Positions 17,308 through 25,659 of a stretch of DNA of 64,000 nucleotides are shown in pieces; the first letter of the stretch is position 1, and each line of letters opens with the position of its first letter. The stretch spans positions 688,382 through 752,381 of the forward strand of contig JAJEAN010000007.1 in NCBI GenBank assembly GCA_022822725.1, given 5' to 3'. Under the pieces are notes generated by a model. That model was not told the origin of the DNA. It was given only the letters and a program-made list of their open reading frames with translations, and did not search any database. Origin of the DNA: Candidatus Latescibacterota bacterium. Lineage in GTDB: Bacteria; JAAXHH01. Made by a program: the position numbers and the translations under genes.

Positions 17308-18564
17308 ATGGCGCGCCAGTTCGACATTCCCAGTTACTACAAGAGTGAGATCACTTCCCGGATCAAGCAGGGGAGGCGGCTCGTAGATCCCAAGAAGAAG
17401 GACCTGTCGCCGTCCATTCTGGATTTCGGCAGCGTTCGGTTCATCTTCGCCCGGCATTTCGGGTTCTGCTACGGCGTGGAAAACGCGATCGAGATCGTGT
17501 ACAAGACGCTGGAGGAAAACCCGGACAAGCGGATCTTCCTGCTCAGCGAGATGATCCACAATCCGAACGTCAATACCGACCTGCAGTCCAGGGGCATCCG
17601 GTTCATCCATACCACGCTTGGTGAACAACTCATTCCCTGGGATGAGCTGACCCGAGACGACCTGGTCGTCGTCCCCGCCTTCGGCACCACGGTGGAAATC
17701 AAGGAAATGCTGACCCGCCGCGGGATCGACTTCTGCACCTACGATACGACCTGCCCCTTCGTCGAAAAGGTCTGGACCCGGGGCGGCCAGATCGGCCAGC
17801 AGGGGTTCACGGTCGTCATACACGGCAAACCCCGGCACGAAGAGACGCGCGCGACGTTTTCCCACAGCGTCCAGCAGGCCCCGACCGTCGTGGTGCGGAA
17901 CCGGGAGGAGACCCTCATCCTCGCCGATATCATTACCGGGAAGGTCGACAGGGACCGGTTTTTCGAAGTGTTCGGCGAGAATTGCTCGGAGGGGTTCGAC
18001 CCGGAAGTCCACCTGAACCGGGTCGGCGTGATCAATCAGACCACCATGCTCGCCAGCGAAACCCACGAGATCGCGCGGCTGATCAGGGAAGCGCTGGAGG
18101 AACGGTACGGCGCCGAGCGCATCGGCGATCACTTCGCCGATACCTCCGATACCCTGTGCTACGCGAGTAACGAGAATCAGAACGCCACCTACGCCATGAT
18201 CGAGCAAGGAGCGGACGTCGCCCTTGTCGTCGGTGGTTACAACTCGTCCAACACCTCCCACCTGGTGGAGCTCTGCGAGGAAACGATCAGCACCTTTTTC
18301 ATCAACAGCAGCAAGGACATCATGTCGGACCGGCAGATCCGCCACTTCGACCTGGAATCCAAGTCGATCGTCGCGACCATCGACTGGCTGCCGGCCACCC
18401 GGCCCGTCGATCTCATCCTGACCTGCGGCGCGTCCTGTCCCGATATCATGCTGGACGACGTATTGCTGCGCATCCTTTCTTTCTTCCCCGATGCGCCGCC
18501 GGTGGAGGAAGTCATCGCCGATTACGAGCATTCGGTCCGTCAACCCGTCGTTTCCGCCTCTTGA
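17308..18564 (+). CDS. ispH: 4-hydroxy-3-methylbut-2-enyl diphosphate reductase (long form)
   Basis: A 418-residue IspH/LytB enzyme catalysing the last step of the MEP isoprenoid pathway, making IPP and DMAPP with a 4Fe-4S cluster. The first cluster cysteine is in ARHFGFCYGVENAIEI near residue 55. The others are in YDTTCPFVEKVW and LTCGASCPDIMLDD. At over 400 residues it is the long type known from cyanobacteria and plants rather than the ~315-residue E. coli type. AAGGG lies seven bases before the ATG. It sits among catabolic genes and not beside other MEP genes. Confidence 0.93.
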   Translation: MARQFDIPSYYKSEITSRIKQGRRLVDPKKKDLSPSILDFGSVRFIFARHFGFCYGVENAIEIVYKTLEENPDKRIFLLSEMIHNPNVNTDLQSRGIRFIHTTLGEQLIPWDELTRDDLVVVPAFGTTVEIKEMLTRRGIDFCTYDTTCPFVEKVWTRGGQIGQQGFTVVIHGKPRHEETRATFSHSVQQAPTVVVRNREETLILADIITGKVDRDRFFEVFGENCSEGFDPEVHLNRVGVINQTTMLASETHEIARLIREALEERYGAERIGDHFADTSDTLCYASNENQNATYAMIEQGADVALVVGGYNSSNTSHLVELCEETISTFFINSSKDIMSDRQIRHFDLESKSIVATIDWLPATRPVDLILTCGASCPDIMLDDVLLRILSFFPDAPPVEEVIADYEHSVRQPVVSAS

Positions 18565-18581
18565 ACCCACCCGGGAGTGCC

Positions 18582-19448
18582 ATGCAGATCGGCGTCAGTT
18601 CGTACAGTTACAGCCGGTTGATCCGAAACGGCGAGATGACGGAATTCGACGCCATCGGCAAGACGGCGGAACTCGGATTCGACGTGATCGAGTTCTCCTC
18701 GCTGCACCCGCCCGGAAGCGAACCGTTCGAGCGGTATGCTCCCGACGTGCGCGCGGCCTGTGATGAGGCGGACCTTCCCATCGCCAACTACACGGTCGGC
18801 GCGGATTTCATCAACGGAAGCGGAGGAGACCTGCGGGCCGAGGTGGAACGGGTGAAGGACGAGGTGCGCATTGCCCACCTGCTCGGTGCACCCGGCATGC
18901 GTCACGACGCCACGAGAGGGTTTCCCGACAGCCGTCCCGGTGCGCGCTCATTCGACGATGCCCTGGCCGTACTCGTCCCGGCGATCCGCGAGGTCACGGA
19001 GTTCTCGGCGGACCTGGGCGTCCGGACCATGGTGGAGAACCACGGGTTGTTCTGCCAGGACAGTGAACGCGTGGAAAGACTGGTCAACGCCGTTAATCAC
19101 GAGAATTTCGGCGTGCTCATAGATATCGGCAACTTCCTCTGCGTGGACGAACCGCCGGACGCCGCCGTGGGACGTTTGATCCCCTACGCCTTTCACGTCC
19201 ACGCCAAGGACTTCCACACCCGGCCCGGCACGGCCACCGACCCCGGTGAGGGCTGGTTCCGCACGCGGGGCGGCAACTATCTCCGGGGCGCTATCGTCGG
19301 CCACGGGGAAGTCCCCCTGGCTTCCTGCCTGCACGTCCTCTCACGCCACGGATACGATGGCGTGCTGTCCATCGAATTCGAAGGACTCGAGCATCCCGTC
19401 GACGGCGTACGCATCGGACTCGACAACCTCCGGCGCTACCTGGGCTGA
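18582..19448 (+). CDS. Sugar phosphate isomerase/epimerase (TIM barrel)
   Basis: A 288-residue protein of the xylose-isomerase-like/IolE TIM-barrel family. It has MQIGVSSYSYSRLIRNGEM at the start, TMVENHGLFCQDSERVERLV near 155, LIDIGNFLCVDEPPD near 185 and AFHVHAKDFHTR near 210. The glutamate, aspartate and histidine residues in these segments are the family's metal ligands. GGGAG lies four bases before the ATG. A longer TTG start at 18561 overlapping the ispH stop is less likely. It could isomerise a keto-inositol or sugar in the pathway started by the dehydrogenase at 12375; the substrate is unknown. Confidence 0.85.
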   Translation: MQIGVSSYSYSRLIRNGEMTEFDAIGKTAELGFDVIEFSSLHPPGSEPFERYAPDVRAACDEADLPIANYTVGADFINGSGGDLRAEVERVKDEVRIAHLLGAPGMRHDATRGFPDSRPGARSFDDALAVLVPAIREVTEFSADLGVRTMVENHGLFCQDSERVERLVNAVNHENFGVLIDIGNFLCVDEPPDAAVGRLIPYAFHVHAKDFHTRPGTATDPGEGWFRTRGGNYLRGAIVGHGEVPLASCLHVLSRHGYDGVLSIEFEGLEHPVDGVRIGLDNLRRYLG

Positions 19449-19481
19449 CCAGGCGGCCTGACTGTCCTGTCCTGGCTCGCC

Positions 19482-19533
19482 GCGGGAACTGCCTGTTGCG
19501 TCGCGCTGCGGGAACTGCCCGTTGCGTCGCGCC
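19482..19533. repeat. Two 26-base tandem units between convergent genes
   Basis: GCGGGAACTGCC[TC]GTTGCG followed by TCGCGC and one variable base occurs at 19482-19507 and 19508-19533. The array lies between the isomerase stop (19448) and the dehydrogenase stop (19541), two convergent gene ends. It is the only structure seen in this gap. Confidence 0.8.
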
Positions 19534-19540
19534 GCGCGGT

Positions 19541-20506
19541 CTACGCCAGGTGGACGACCTCGCCCGATTCCATGGATTCGTTCGCCGCGAGGGTGACGGC
19601 GAGGCTGTTGACGACATCACCGTAGGCCGACCGGATGAGGGACGGATTCCCCTCTTCGATGGCCTGCAGAAAAAGTTCGTTCTCGAGCAGGTAAGGGTTG
19701 TTCCGGCCGGGATAGCGCACGGTTTCTTCTTCGCGCACGACCTCCAGGTCTCCCCTCGTGATCTTCACCGTGAGACCCCGGGCAATGACCTCAAGGGCGG
19801 TTCCGTAGCCCTGTTCGGCGACACAGGAAGAGAGTATGGTGGCCACGGCGCCGCTTTCAAACACGAGCGACACCGTACTGGCGTCCTCCACGTCGTAGTT
19901 CGGCAGATCCAGCATCCGCCCCTTCGTTCCCGCCGCGTAGACGCTGACCACGTCTCCCATGAGGTACCGGGCGCAGTCGTACACGTGCGTCGTCTGCTCC
20001 ACGATCTGTCCGCCCGACTTCGATTTCACGCGCCACCAGGGGGATCCGGGCGTGTTCCCAATCCAGTATCCGACCGCCAGGGCCGGCCGCACGCCGGCCA
20101 GCAGATTCCGTGCCTTTTCCGTCGCGTCCATGTACCGCCAGTTGTACCCCACGCATGAAAGGACGCCGCGTTCTTCGACCTTGGCCGCGATGTCGCGCGC
20201 GGTATCCACATCCAGCGCCTGGGGTTTCTCCACGAACAGGTGGAGGCCGTGTTCCAGCACGGCCATTTCTGGATCGCCGTGGGCGAAGGGCGGGAGACAT
20301 ACGTACACGGCATCCAGCGCTTCCCGGTCCAGCATCTCGCGGTAGTCGCCGTACGCGCGGCCACCGCACCGGTCGGCCGCCGCTTGCGCGCGCTCGACCA
20401 GGATGTCCGCGTACGCCACGAGTTCGGCCCGCTCGATGTCCGGCAAGAGGTTCAGGTGCATGCCAGCAATGCCGCCAGTTCCGATAAAACCTATACGAAC
20501 GCCCAT
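19541..20506 (-). CDS. Gfo/Idh/MocA family oxidoreductase
   Basis: A 321-residue NAD(P)-dependent dehydrogenase. RIGFIGTGGIAGMHLNLL at residues 4-21 is the Rossmann fingerprint, LHLFVEKPQALDVDTARDIA near 90 is the EKP motif, and SKSGGQIVEQTTHVYDCARY near 160-180 is the C-terminal active-site segment. A GGAGG-like ribosome site is just upstream of the ATG. It is not close to the Gfo/Idh protein at 12375 in sequence, so the two probably handle different substrates. It follows the PP2C gene on the same strand, separated by a 27-base tandem repeat. Confidence 0.9.
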   Translation of the reverse strand: MGVRIGFIGTGGIAGMHLNLLPDIERAELVAYADILVERAQAAADRCGGRAYGDYREMLDREALDAVYVCLPPFAHGDPEMAVLEHGLHLFVEKPQALDVDTARDIAAKVEERGVLSCVGYNWRYMDATEKARNLLAGVRPALAVGYWIGNTPGSPWWRVKSKSGGQIVEQTTHVYDCARYLMGDVVSVYAAGTKGRMLDLPNYDVEDASTVSLVFESGAVATILSSCVAEQGYGTALEVIARGLTVKITRGDLEVVREEETVRYPGRNNPYLLENELFLQAIEEGNPSLIRSAYGDVVNSLAVTLAANESMESGEVVHLA

Positions 20507-20543
20507 TCGAAGTCCTCCGCTGTTCCCTGCGCGTGAATCCCAC

Positions 20544-20597
20544 GTTGACCGGCCAGGCCTGCCGCCGGTTGTTGACCGGTCAGGCCTTCCGCCGGTC
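20544..20597. repeat. Two 27-base tandem units carrying TTGACCGGYCAGGCC
   Basis: GTTGACCGG[CT]CAGGCCT[GT]CC, continuing GCCGG, begins at 20544 and again at 20571. Its core is the reverse complement of GGCCTGGCCGGTCA, which occurs twice more inside the adjacent GAF-PP2C gene (22004-22069). The array lies in the leader of the dehydrogenase gene. Confidence 0.8.
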
Positions 20598-20609
20598 CGC
20601 CGCCTGCAT

Positions 20610-22397
20610 CTATGATTCCTTCTTTACGACGATCAACGTCGTGTCGTCATCGGGCCCGCCGCCGCCCACGAAGGCGCGCCACACCTCGATCACGTGGTCC
20701 CGGATCTCCTCGACCGGGCAGTCGTGACAGTCCTTGATCGCCTGTTCCAGCCGATCGATGCCGAAAATCTCGTCTTCCAGGTTGGACTTCTCGATGAGGC
20801 CGTCCGAATACAGGACCACGACATCGCCATCGTCCAGGTACACGCGACCGTCCTCGAAACTCGCGTCCTCGAACGAACCCACGATCAGTCCCCCGGTATG
20901 GAGATTGACCGTTTCGCCGGATTTCCGGCACAGCAGGGGCGGCGGGTGGCCGGCGTTGCAATAGACGAAAGTGTTCTCCTGCTGGTTCGCGATACCATAG
21001 AAAAGGGTGGCGAACCGGTCCGCGGACGTAACCTCGTACAGGACCTCGTTAACGTGTCCAATGACGTAACTCGGAAGGTAAACGTAGTAATTGGCGAATT
21101 CGTGAAACGACGTATAGAGCGAAGCCATGGTCAGCGCGGCGGGAATGCCCTTGCCGACCACGTCGCCCACGGCCACGCCCAGCTGCTTGTCCGAAAAGGG
21201 AATGAAGTCGTAGAAGTCGCCCCCGACCTCCCTGCTGGGTTCGCTGAACACGGCCAGGGAAAGGCCGTGGACTTCGGGCACGGCGCGCGGCAACAGGGCG
21301 CGCTGAATCTCGCCGGCGACCTCCAGTTCCCGGTCCAGCAGCCGGCTTCGCCGTGCGTCATCGAACAGGCGCGCGTTCTGGATGGCGATACTCGCCTGGG
21401 ACGCGAAAGCCTCCAGCAGGGACTGGGCTTCCTCGTCATAGGCGTTAACCCGGTCGCTTTCGATGTTGAAGACCCCGATGACCTGGTCCCCGGAAAGCAT
21501 GGGAACGGCCATTTCCGAGTTCGTACCCGGCCTGTGCTGCACGTACCGGTCGTCCCGGGACACGTCCGGCACGATGATCGCCCTTCCGGTCTCGGCCGCG
21601 GATCCGCTGATGCCTTCGCCCATCTTCAGGTTGATCGCGTCCAGGTCCGGCGAATATCCCCTGATGGTCTGTTTGACCACCTCGTTCCGGTCCTCGTCGA
21701 GCAGGAAGATGACCGCCGCATCGTAGGGCACCACCGTCTGCAACGCGTCGATGATGAGGTTCAGCACCTCACCCAGGTCCAGAGAACTGCTGATCCGCTT
21801 GCCCACCTCGTACAGGGCGGTCCGGTGGACCATCTCCTGCCGGGCCAGCTTGAAATGCAAAAGGCGCGTGACCGTGTATCCGGCGTGGCGCGCCAGGGAG
21901 ATGGTTACCTCGAGGCGTTCGGGGTCGAAGCCGGTCTCGCCGGCTGCCATGACCGCGAGCAGGACGCAGTGAAACCGGTCGTCGATCTGGTGATGAGTAA
22001 GTACGGCCTGGCCGGTCAGTACATCACTGCCGGACACGGCCTGGCCGGTCAGTACATCACTGCCGGCCTCCGCCTGCCGGGGCCATTCCAGTTGCCGGAC
22101 GTCCTCGACCAGACGGGTGCTCGGCTGGGACCGCAGCCAGGACAGCAACGTCTCGACCTCCGGTTCCGCGACGGGCTGCACGGTACCGCGGCCGGCCGTT
22201 TCGAAGACGATCCGGTTCGATACACAGTCTACCACGAAAAACCGGCAGACTTCCGCGCCGGAAAGCTCAAGCGAGATCTGTTCGATGGCGCCGGACAGGT
22301 CGGCTTCACCCGTAGCGGCCGTCATGCGGGTCAGCCCCTCGACCACGCGGTGCCACAGGATATCCGAACGTGTTTCGACGACGGTTGGTTCAAGCAT
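20610..22397 (-). CDS. GAF-domain PP2C-type serine phosphatase (RsbU/SpoIIE-like)
   Basis: A 595-residue cytoplasmic protein. An N-terminal GAF-like region is followed by a clear GAF domain (SSSLDLGEVLNLIIDALQTV to FASQASIAIQNARLF), then a PP2C SpoIIE domain with EVGGDFYDFIPF, GDVVGKGIPAALTMA, NAGHPPPLL and PDDDTTLIVV. Such enzymes dephosphorylate STAS antagonists in partner-switching pathways. The first GAF region contains two 11-residue units of SDVLTGQAV type from a tandem DNA repeat. The longer frame begins at 22475, but the ATG at 22397 avoids overlap with the RluA gene. No STAS partner is adjacent; one lies at 52850. Confidence 0.88.
   Translation of the reverse strand: MLEPTVVETRSDILWHRVVEGLTRMTAATGEADLSGAIEQISLELSGAEVCRFFVVDCVSNRIVFETAGRGTVQPVAEPEVETLLSWLRSQPSTRLVEDVRQLEWPRQAEAGSDVLTGQAVSGSDVLTGQAVLTHHQIDDRFHCVLLAVMAAGETGFDPERLEVTISLARHAGYTVTRLLHFKLARQEMVHRTALYEVGKRISSSLDLGEVLNLIIDALQTVVPYDAAVIFLLDEDRNEVVKQTIRGYSPDLDAINLKMGEGISGSAAETGRAIIVPDVSRDDRYVQHRPGTNSEMAVPMLSGDQVIGVFNIESDRVNAYDEEAQSLLEAFASQASIAIQNARLFDDARRSRLLDRELEVAGEIQRALLPRAVPEVHGLSLAVFSEPSREVGGDFYDFIPFSDKQLGVAVGDVVGKGIPAALTMASLYTSFHEFANYYVYLPSYVIGHVNEVLYEVTSADRFATLFYGIANQQENTFVYCNAGHPPPLLCRKSGETVNLHTGGLIVGSFEDASFEDGRVYLDDGDVVVLYSDGLIEKSNLEDEIFGIDRLEQAIKDCHDCPVEEIRDHVIEVWRAFVGGGGPDDDTTLIVVKKES
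22004..22069. repeat. Two 33-base in-frame tandem units in the PP2C gene
   Basis: CGGCCTGGCCGGTCAGTACA, continuing with ten more identical bases, begins at 22004 and again at 22037. The 33-base period keeps frame and gives two GSDVLTGQAV-type 11-residue units. The core also matches the intergenic array at 20544-20597. Confidence 0.9.
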
Positions 22398-22435
22398 GGC
22401 GATACCGGGAAATCGCACCCTCACAGCGGGTGATT

Positions 22436-23470
22436 TCAGGACCCCCGCCGTTCCGATCGGGGGTCGGCAGAACACGTGCTGCCGGACAGTATTTCGACAG
22501 CCTGTTTGATATCCTCGGGCAGGGACGCCCTGAAGGAATGGGTCCGACCCGAGTAGGGATGGATAAACTCCAGTTCGGATGCATGCAGCGCCTGCCGTTG
22601 CAGTACATCCAGCATCTTTCTCAACATCGGGCGGCGGCGGGGCGCCGTGCCGGCCAGCCGCTTGAGCCTTCCCCCGTAGACCGGATCACCGATGACGGGA
22701 TGGTTCAGGTGGGCCAGGTGTATCCTGATCTGGTGGGTGCGCCCGGTTTCCAGCGCCAGGGCGAGCAACGTCCCGTCCTCCATGGAACTGCGTACGCGGT
22801 AATGGGTGACGGCCCTGCGGCCGCGGCTTTCCTCCACCACGGCCATCCGCTGCCTGAACCGCGGATGACGTCCGACCGGCGCGTCGATCGTACCCGAGGG
22901 TTCGGCGAAACGGCCCCATGCCAGCCCGGTGTAACCGCGTTTTATACGGCGTTCGGCCAGCTGCCGGGAGAGAAACGCGTGGGCGTCTTCACGTTTCGCC
23001 ACGATCATCAGGCCGGACGTATCCTTGTCCAGACGATGCACGATACCCGGCCGGACCCGATCGTCGAACTGCTCCAGGCTTCCACAGTGGTGCAAGAGGG
23101 CATTTACCAGTGTCGAACGCGCATGTCCGCACGCCGGATGCACGACCATGCCCGCTGCCTTGTTCACCACCAGGAGTGCTTCGTCTTCGTAGACGATGTC
23201 CAGCGGGATGGGCTCCGGCTCCGCGGTCGAGGGAGGGGTTTCGGGTATGGTCACGGCGACGACGTCGCCTTCGGAAACCCCGTGGCCGCACTTTTCCACG
23301 ACGACCGAGTTGACCGAAACCGAGCCGGCCCGGATCCAGCGCTGGATTCTCGACCGGGTTACCGGCAGGTCCGTTTGCGACAGGTACCGGTCCAGCCGCC
23401 ACTGGGACTGCGCGGCGGGTACCACGGTCTCGACGAAGGATCCCTCCCAGTCATCCGGAAGGTGCTTCAT
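22436..23470 (-). CDS. RluA-family 23S rRNA pseudouridine synthase (RluD-like)
   Basis: A 344-residue RNA-modifying enzyme. The N-terminal S4 RNA-binding domain (residues about 20-80) contains LDRYLSQTDLPVTRSRIQRW. The catalytic domain has GIVHRLDKDTSGLMIVAKRE near 145 with the essential aspartate in HRLDKDTSG, and LETGRTHQIRIHLAHLNHPV near 265. RluD converts uridines of the 23S rRNA stem-loop near 1911-1917. Target assignment to RluD is by lspA linkage and domain layout only. The start codon overlaps lspA by 20 bases. Confidence 0.92.
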   Translation of the reverse strand: MKHLPDDWEGSFVETVVPAAQSQWRLDRYLSQTDLPVTRSRIQRWIRAGSVSVNSVVVEKCGHGVSEGDVVAVTIPETPPSTAEPEPIPLDIVYEDEALLVVNKAAGMVVHPACGHARSTLVNALLHHCGSLEQFDDRVRPGIVHRLDKDTSGLMIVAKREDAHAFLSRQLAERRIKRGYTGLAWGRFAEPSGTIDAPVGRHPRFRQRMAVVEESRGRRAVTHYRVRSSMEDGTLLALALETGRTHQIRIHLAHLNHPVIGDPVYGGRLKRLAGTAPRRRPMLRKMLDVLQRQALHASELEFIHPYSGRTHSFRASLPEDIKQAVEILSGSTCSADPRSERRGS

Positions 23471-23927
23471 CGTTCAATATCCGGTTAATGGCGGGCAGAC
23501 GGGTGAACAGGAGGATGATCCCGATGGTGATGGCGGAGTCCGCCACATTGAATATGGGCCATCGGAATGCTCCCACCCCGATATCGATGAAATCCGTAAC
23601 CGCGCCGTAAACCGCGCGATCGATCAGGTTGCCGATCGCGCCTCCCAGTATGCTCATCATGGCATACCGCCCCCAACGCTCGGCAGGGGGAAGCCTGAAC
23701 AGGTAATATACCATGACCGCGCAGGCGATGACCGACAGGACAAGGTAGAGCCAGCGGCCGCCGAGGGTGATGCCGAACGCGGCTCCGGGATTCCGAATGT
23801 AAGTTAACTGGACCGCTTCCCCCAGGAGAGGATAGGACTGGTGAAGCGCCATCCCCTGCTGAACGGCGATCTTGGTAATCTGGTCCAGGATCAGGATGCC
23901 GGCGCAGACGACGGCCGGCTTTGCCAA
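23451..23927 (-). CDS. lspA: Lipoprotein signal peptidase (signal peptidase II)
   Basis: A 158-residue inner-membrane aspartic protease that removes prolipoprotein signal peptides. There are four hydrophobic segments. The catalytic aspartates lie in ILGGAIGNLIDRAVYG near 105 and FNVADSAITIGI near 132. The N-terminal LILDQITK and the RNPGAAFG segment are conserved. The frame offers only a TTG start at 23927, about 20 bases after the DksA-type gene; no ATG gives a full first helix. It serves the lipoproteins predicted here, for example the one at 29079. Confidence 0.95.
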   Translation of the reverse strand: MAKPAVVCAGILILDQITKIAVQQGMALHQSYPLLGEAVQLTYIRNPGAAFGITLGGRWLYLVLSVIACAVMVYYLFRLPPAERWGRYAMMSILGGAIGNLIDRAVYGAVTDFIDIGVGAFRWPIFNVADSAITIGIILLFTRLPAINRILNDEAPSG

Positions 23928-23946
23928 TGCGCGCAGTCCGAAGATG

Positions 23947-24321
23947 TTAGATCAGACCTCGTTCTTCTTTTGATTTACACTCTATGCACATCCGGGCGTG
24001 GGGTACGGCCTCTAGCCTTGCCTTGCCGATTTCTCCATTGCATACGTAGCAAAGACCGTAGGCGCCGTTCTTGATGCGCTCCAGGGCTTCGTCGATATGA
24101 AACAGGAACCGCCCCTCGCGAGAGGCGAGGTCGTAGGCCTGTTCCTGCTCCATCGATTCGGTACCCTGGTCCGCCGGGTGTTCCGAAAATGGATAGCTGC
24201 CCGCGACATCGCGCGCCGCGGAGTTTATGGTCTTGTTTCCGAAATAGCCCAGCTCATGCAACAGCGTTTCGCGCTTTTCGAGCAGGAGCTTTTCGAATCG
24301 TTTCAGATCTTCACCCGTCAT
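23947..24321 (-). CDS. DksA/TraR-type C4 zinc-finger protein
   Basis: A 124-residue protein with an N-terminal coiled coil (MTGEDLKRFEKLLLEKRETL) and a C-terminal zinc finger CYVCNGEIGKARLEAVPHAR, then MCIEC, near residues 90-115. This matches DksA/TraR regulators that bind the RNA polymerase secondary channel with ppGpp. The open frame extends to 24414, but the ATG at 24321 has GGAGGT five bases upstream and gives the standard length. It overlaps the end of the PNP-like gene by 11 bases. Small DksA-like proteins next to lspA are common in several phyla; the exact role here is inferred. Confidence 0.88.
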   Translation of the reverse strand: MTGEDLKRFEKLLLEKRETLLHELGYFGNKTINSAARDVAGSYPFSEHPADQGTESMEQEQAYDLASREGRFLFHIDEALERIKNGAYGLCYVCNGEIGKARLEAVPHARMCIECKSKEERGLI

Positions 24322-25069
24322 CCATACCTCCACGGCAAAGCAGACTTCGATCGATGATTGCAGCCAACCTTCCGTAATCCTTACTTCGCGCGGGTATCGA
24401 CGAACATAAGACATTTCCGTCGACCGTCAAACTCTTTTCAACGACGCCCACCGCGGCGACCGGCAAACCACAGTGCACGGCCGCGACCACTTCATCCACC
24501 AGACCTCCGCCGGCCACGTCGATTCCCGCGCTGGTCCACGCGGCGATTTCGTCACCGGTTCCGGACCGTGCGATCCGTCCATACACGACGCCTCGCAGCT
24601 CGAGTCCCATGGAAGACGCGCCCCTTCTGAGCCCGTTCGACCAGCCCACGTCATACGGCGCGCTCATGTCGGGATACCTCGGACCGAGCCGTTCGTCGTT
24701 CGGTCCCCGCAGCGGATTCTCGCCGGTGCAGTTTACATGATCGTCCACGATCACGAAAGAACCCGCTTCGCATCTGCGATGCAGCGCGGAGCACCCGATC
24801 GCGATCAGAAGGCTATCGGCACCCAGCATTCGAAGGACCCGCACCGCATCGATGCGGCGTTCAGCGGCCATGCCGTTTCCAAAACAGGGGAGCAGCACCG
24901 GTCCGGCCCGGAACACGGTCTCGAAGGGCGCCCAGGACCCGGGCGCTTTCATCTCCCTCCAGGGAAACACCTCCGGAGTCACTTCCGGGACCGACAGGCC
25001 GACGATCCTGTTTCCGCGCAGGTCATCGCCTATCCTGGCGGCCAGCCTCGCGATCCGTTCATACGTCAT
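24311..25069 (-). CDS. Purine nucleoside phosphorylase-like protein with altered active site
   Basis: A 252-residue protein of the PNP/MTAP fold. It keeps the family segment DHVNCTGENPLRGPNDERLG near residue 112 and PRYPDMSAPYD just after. Expected catalytic motifs are changed. The GPSFET purine-site glutamate segment reads ARSGTGDEI, the GMSTVPE segment reads GGGLVDEV, and the TNK asparagine segment reads VVEKSL. The phosphate-site glycines and histidine loop are also not recognisable. It may therefore have a different substrate or no phosphorolysis activity. Position between divIVA and the dksA-type gene in the yggS-yggT cluster is common for a PNP gene. Confidence 0.75.
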   Translation of the reverse strand: MTYERIARLAARIGDDLRGNRIVGLSVPEVTPEVFPWREMKAPGSWAPFETVFRAGPVLLPCFGNGMAAERRIDAVRVLRMLGADSLLIAIGCSALHRRCEAGSFVIVDDHVNCTGENPLRGPNDERLGPRYPDMSAPYDVGWSNGLRRGASSMGLELRGVVYGRIARSGTGDEIAAWTSAGIDVAGGGLVDEVVAAVHCGLPVAAVGVVEKSLTVDGNVLCSSIPARSKDYGRLAAIIDRSLLCRGGMDDG

Positions 25070-25079
25070 TCGTTAGCGT

Positions 25080-25619
25080 TCATCCTGGCCGGCGTTCAAC
25101 CTGGCCGGGACCGCCTGGCCGGGGCTGCCGCACGGGACCCGACGCCTGCTTTTCGCTGCTTTCCCGGTCCATGCCCCGCATGGCGTCGAGTTGTTCCTGG
25201 TGGGATTCGAGCAGAATCCTGAATTTAACCTCGTAGTCCTTCCTCAACGTGGTGAGCGCACCCAGTTCCCGCTTGATTTCGGCGACCTGGTTGTTCGCGT
25301 CGGAGATCCACCGGTCCGCCTTGTTTTCCGCATCTTTCAATACGTTTTCCGCTTCTTTCATGGCATTGGCCTTCATGTCGTGAATGACCTTTTGCGCGGA
25401 AACGAGCGCGTCCTCGAGCAGTTTCCTTCTCCGGCCCACGTCGGAGAACTCGCTGTCCATCTCCGTTATCCTGGCACGCAGCGATGCGTTCTCCTTCGCG
25501 AGGTTTTCTAACGCGCCGGCGGTGCTGTTCAGAAAGGCTTCCACTTCATCCATATCGTAACCGCTGACCCAGCGCGTCTTGAACTTCCGTTCCCGAATTT
25601 CCTCCGGGCTGATATCCAT
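25080..25619 (-). CDS. DivIVA domain-containing protein
   Basis: A 179-residue coiled-coil protein. The N-terminus MDISPEEIRERKFKTRWVSG, then YDMDEVEAFL, is the DivIVA lipid-binding head. A long coiled coil covers about residues 30-150. The C-terminal tail is proline/glycine-rich (RQPRPGGPGQVERRPG) and is encoded by three CCTGGCCGG repeats. DivIVA proteins sense curved membrane at poles and septa and recruit partners. GAGGT lies six bases before the ATG. The yggS-yggT-divIVA-lspA-rluA linkage is a classical cell-division-associated cluster. Confidence 0.92.
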   Translation of the reverse strand: MDISPEEIRERKFKTRWVSGYDMDEVEAFLNSTAGALENLAKENASLRARITEMDSEFSDVGRRRKLLEDALVSAQKVIHDMKANAMKEAENVLKDAENKADRWISDANNQVAEIKRELGALTTLRKDYEVKFRILLESHQEQLDAMRGMDRESSEKQASGPVRQPRPGGPGQVERRPG

Positions 25620-25659
25620 GTGTATACCTCTGTTTCCTGGTCTCCTGGTCGCGCTCCCG

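Noticed and set aside
20694-22433. 579-codon plus-strand open frame
   Set aside because: Antisense to the GAF-PP2C gene, which contains intact catalytic motifs; the plus frame has no hallmark.
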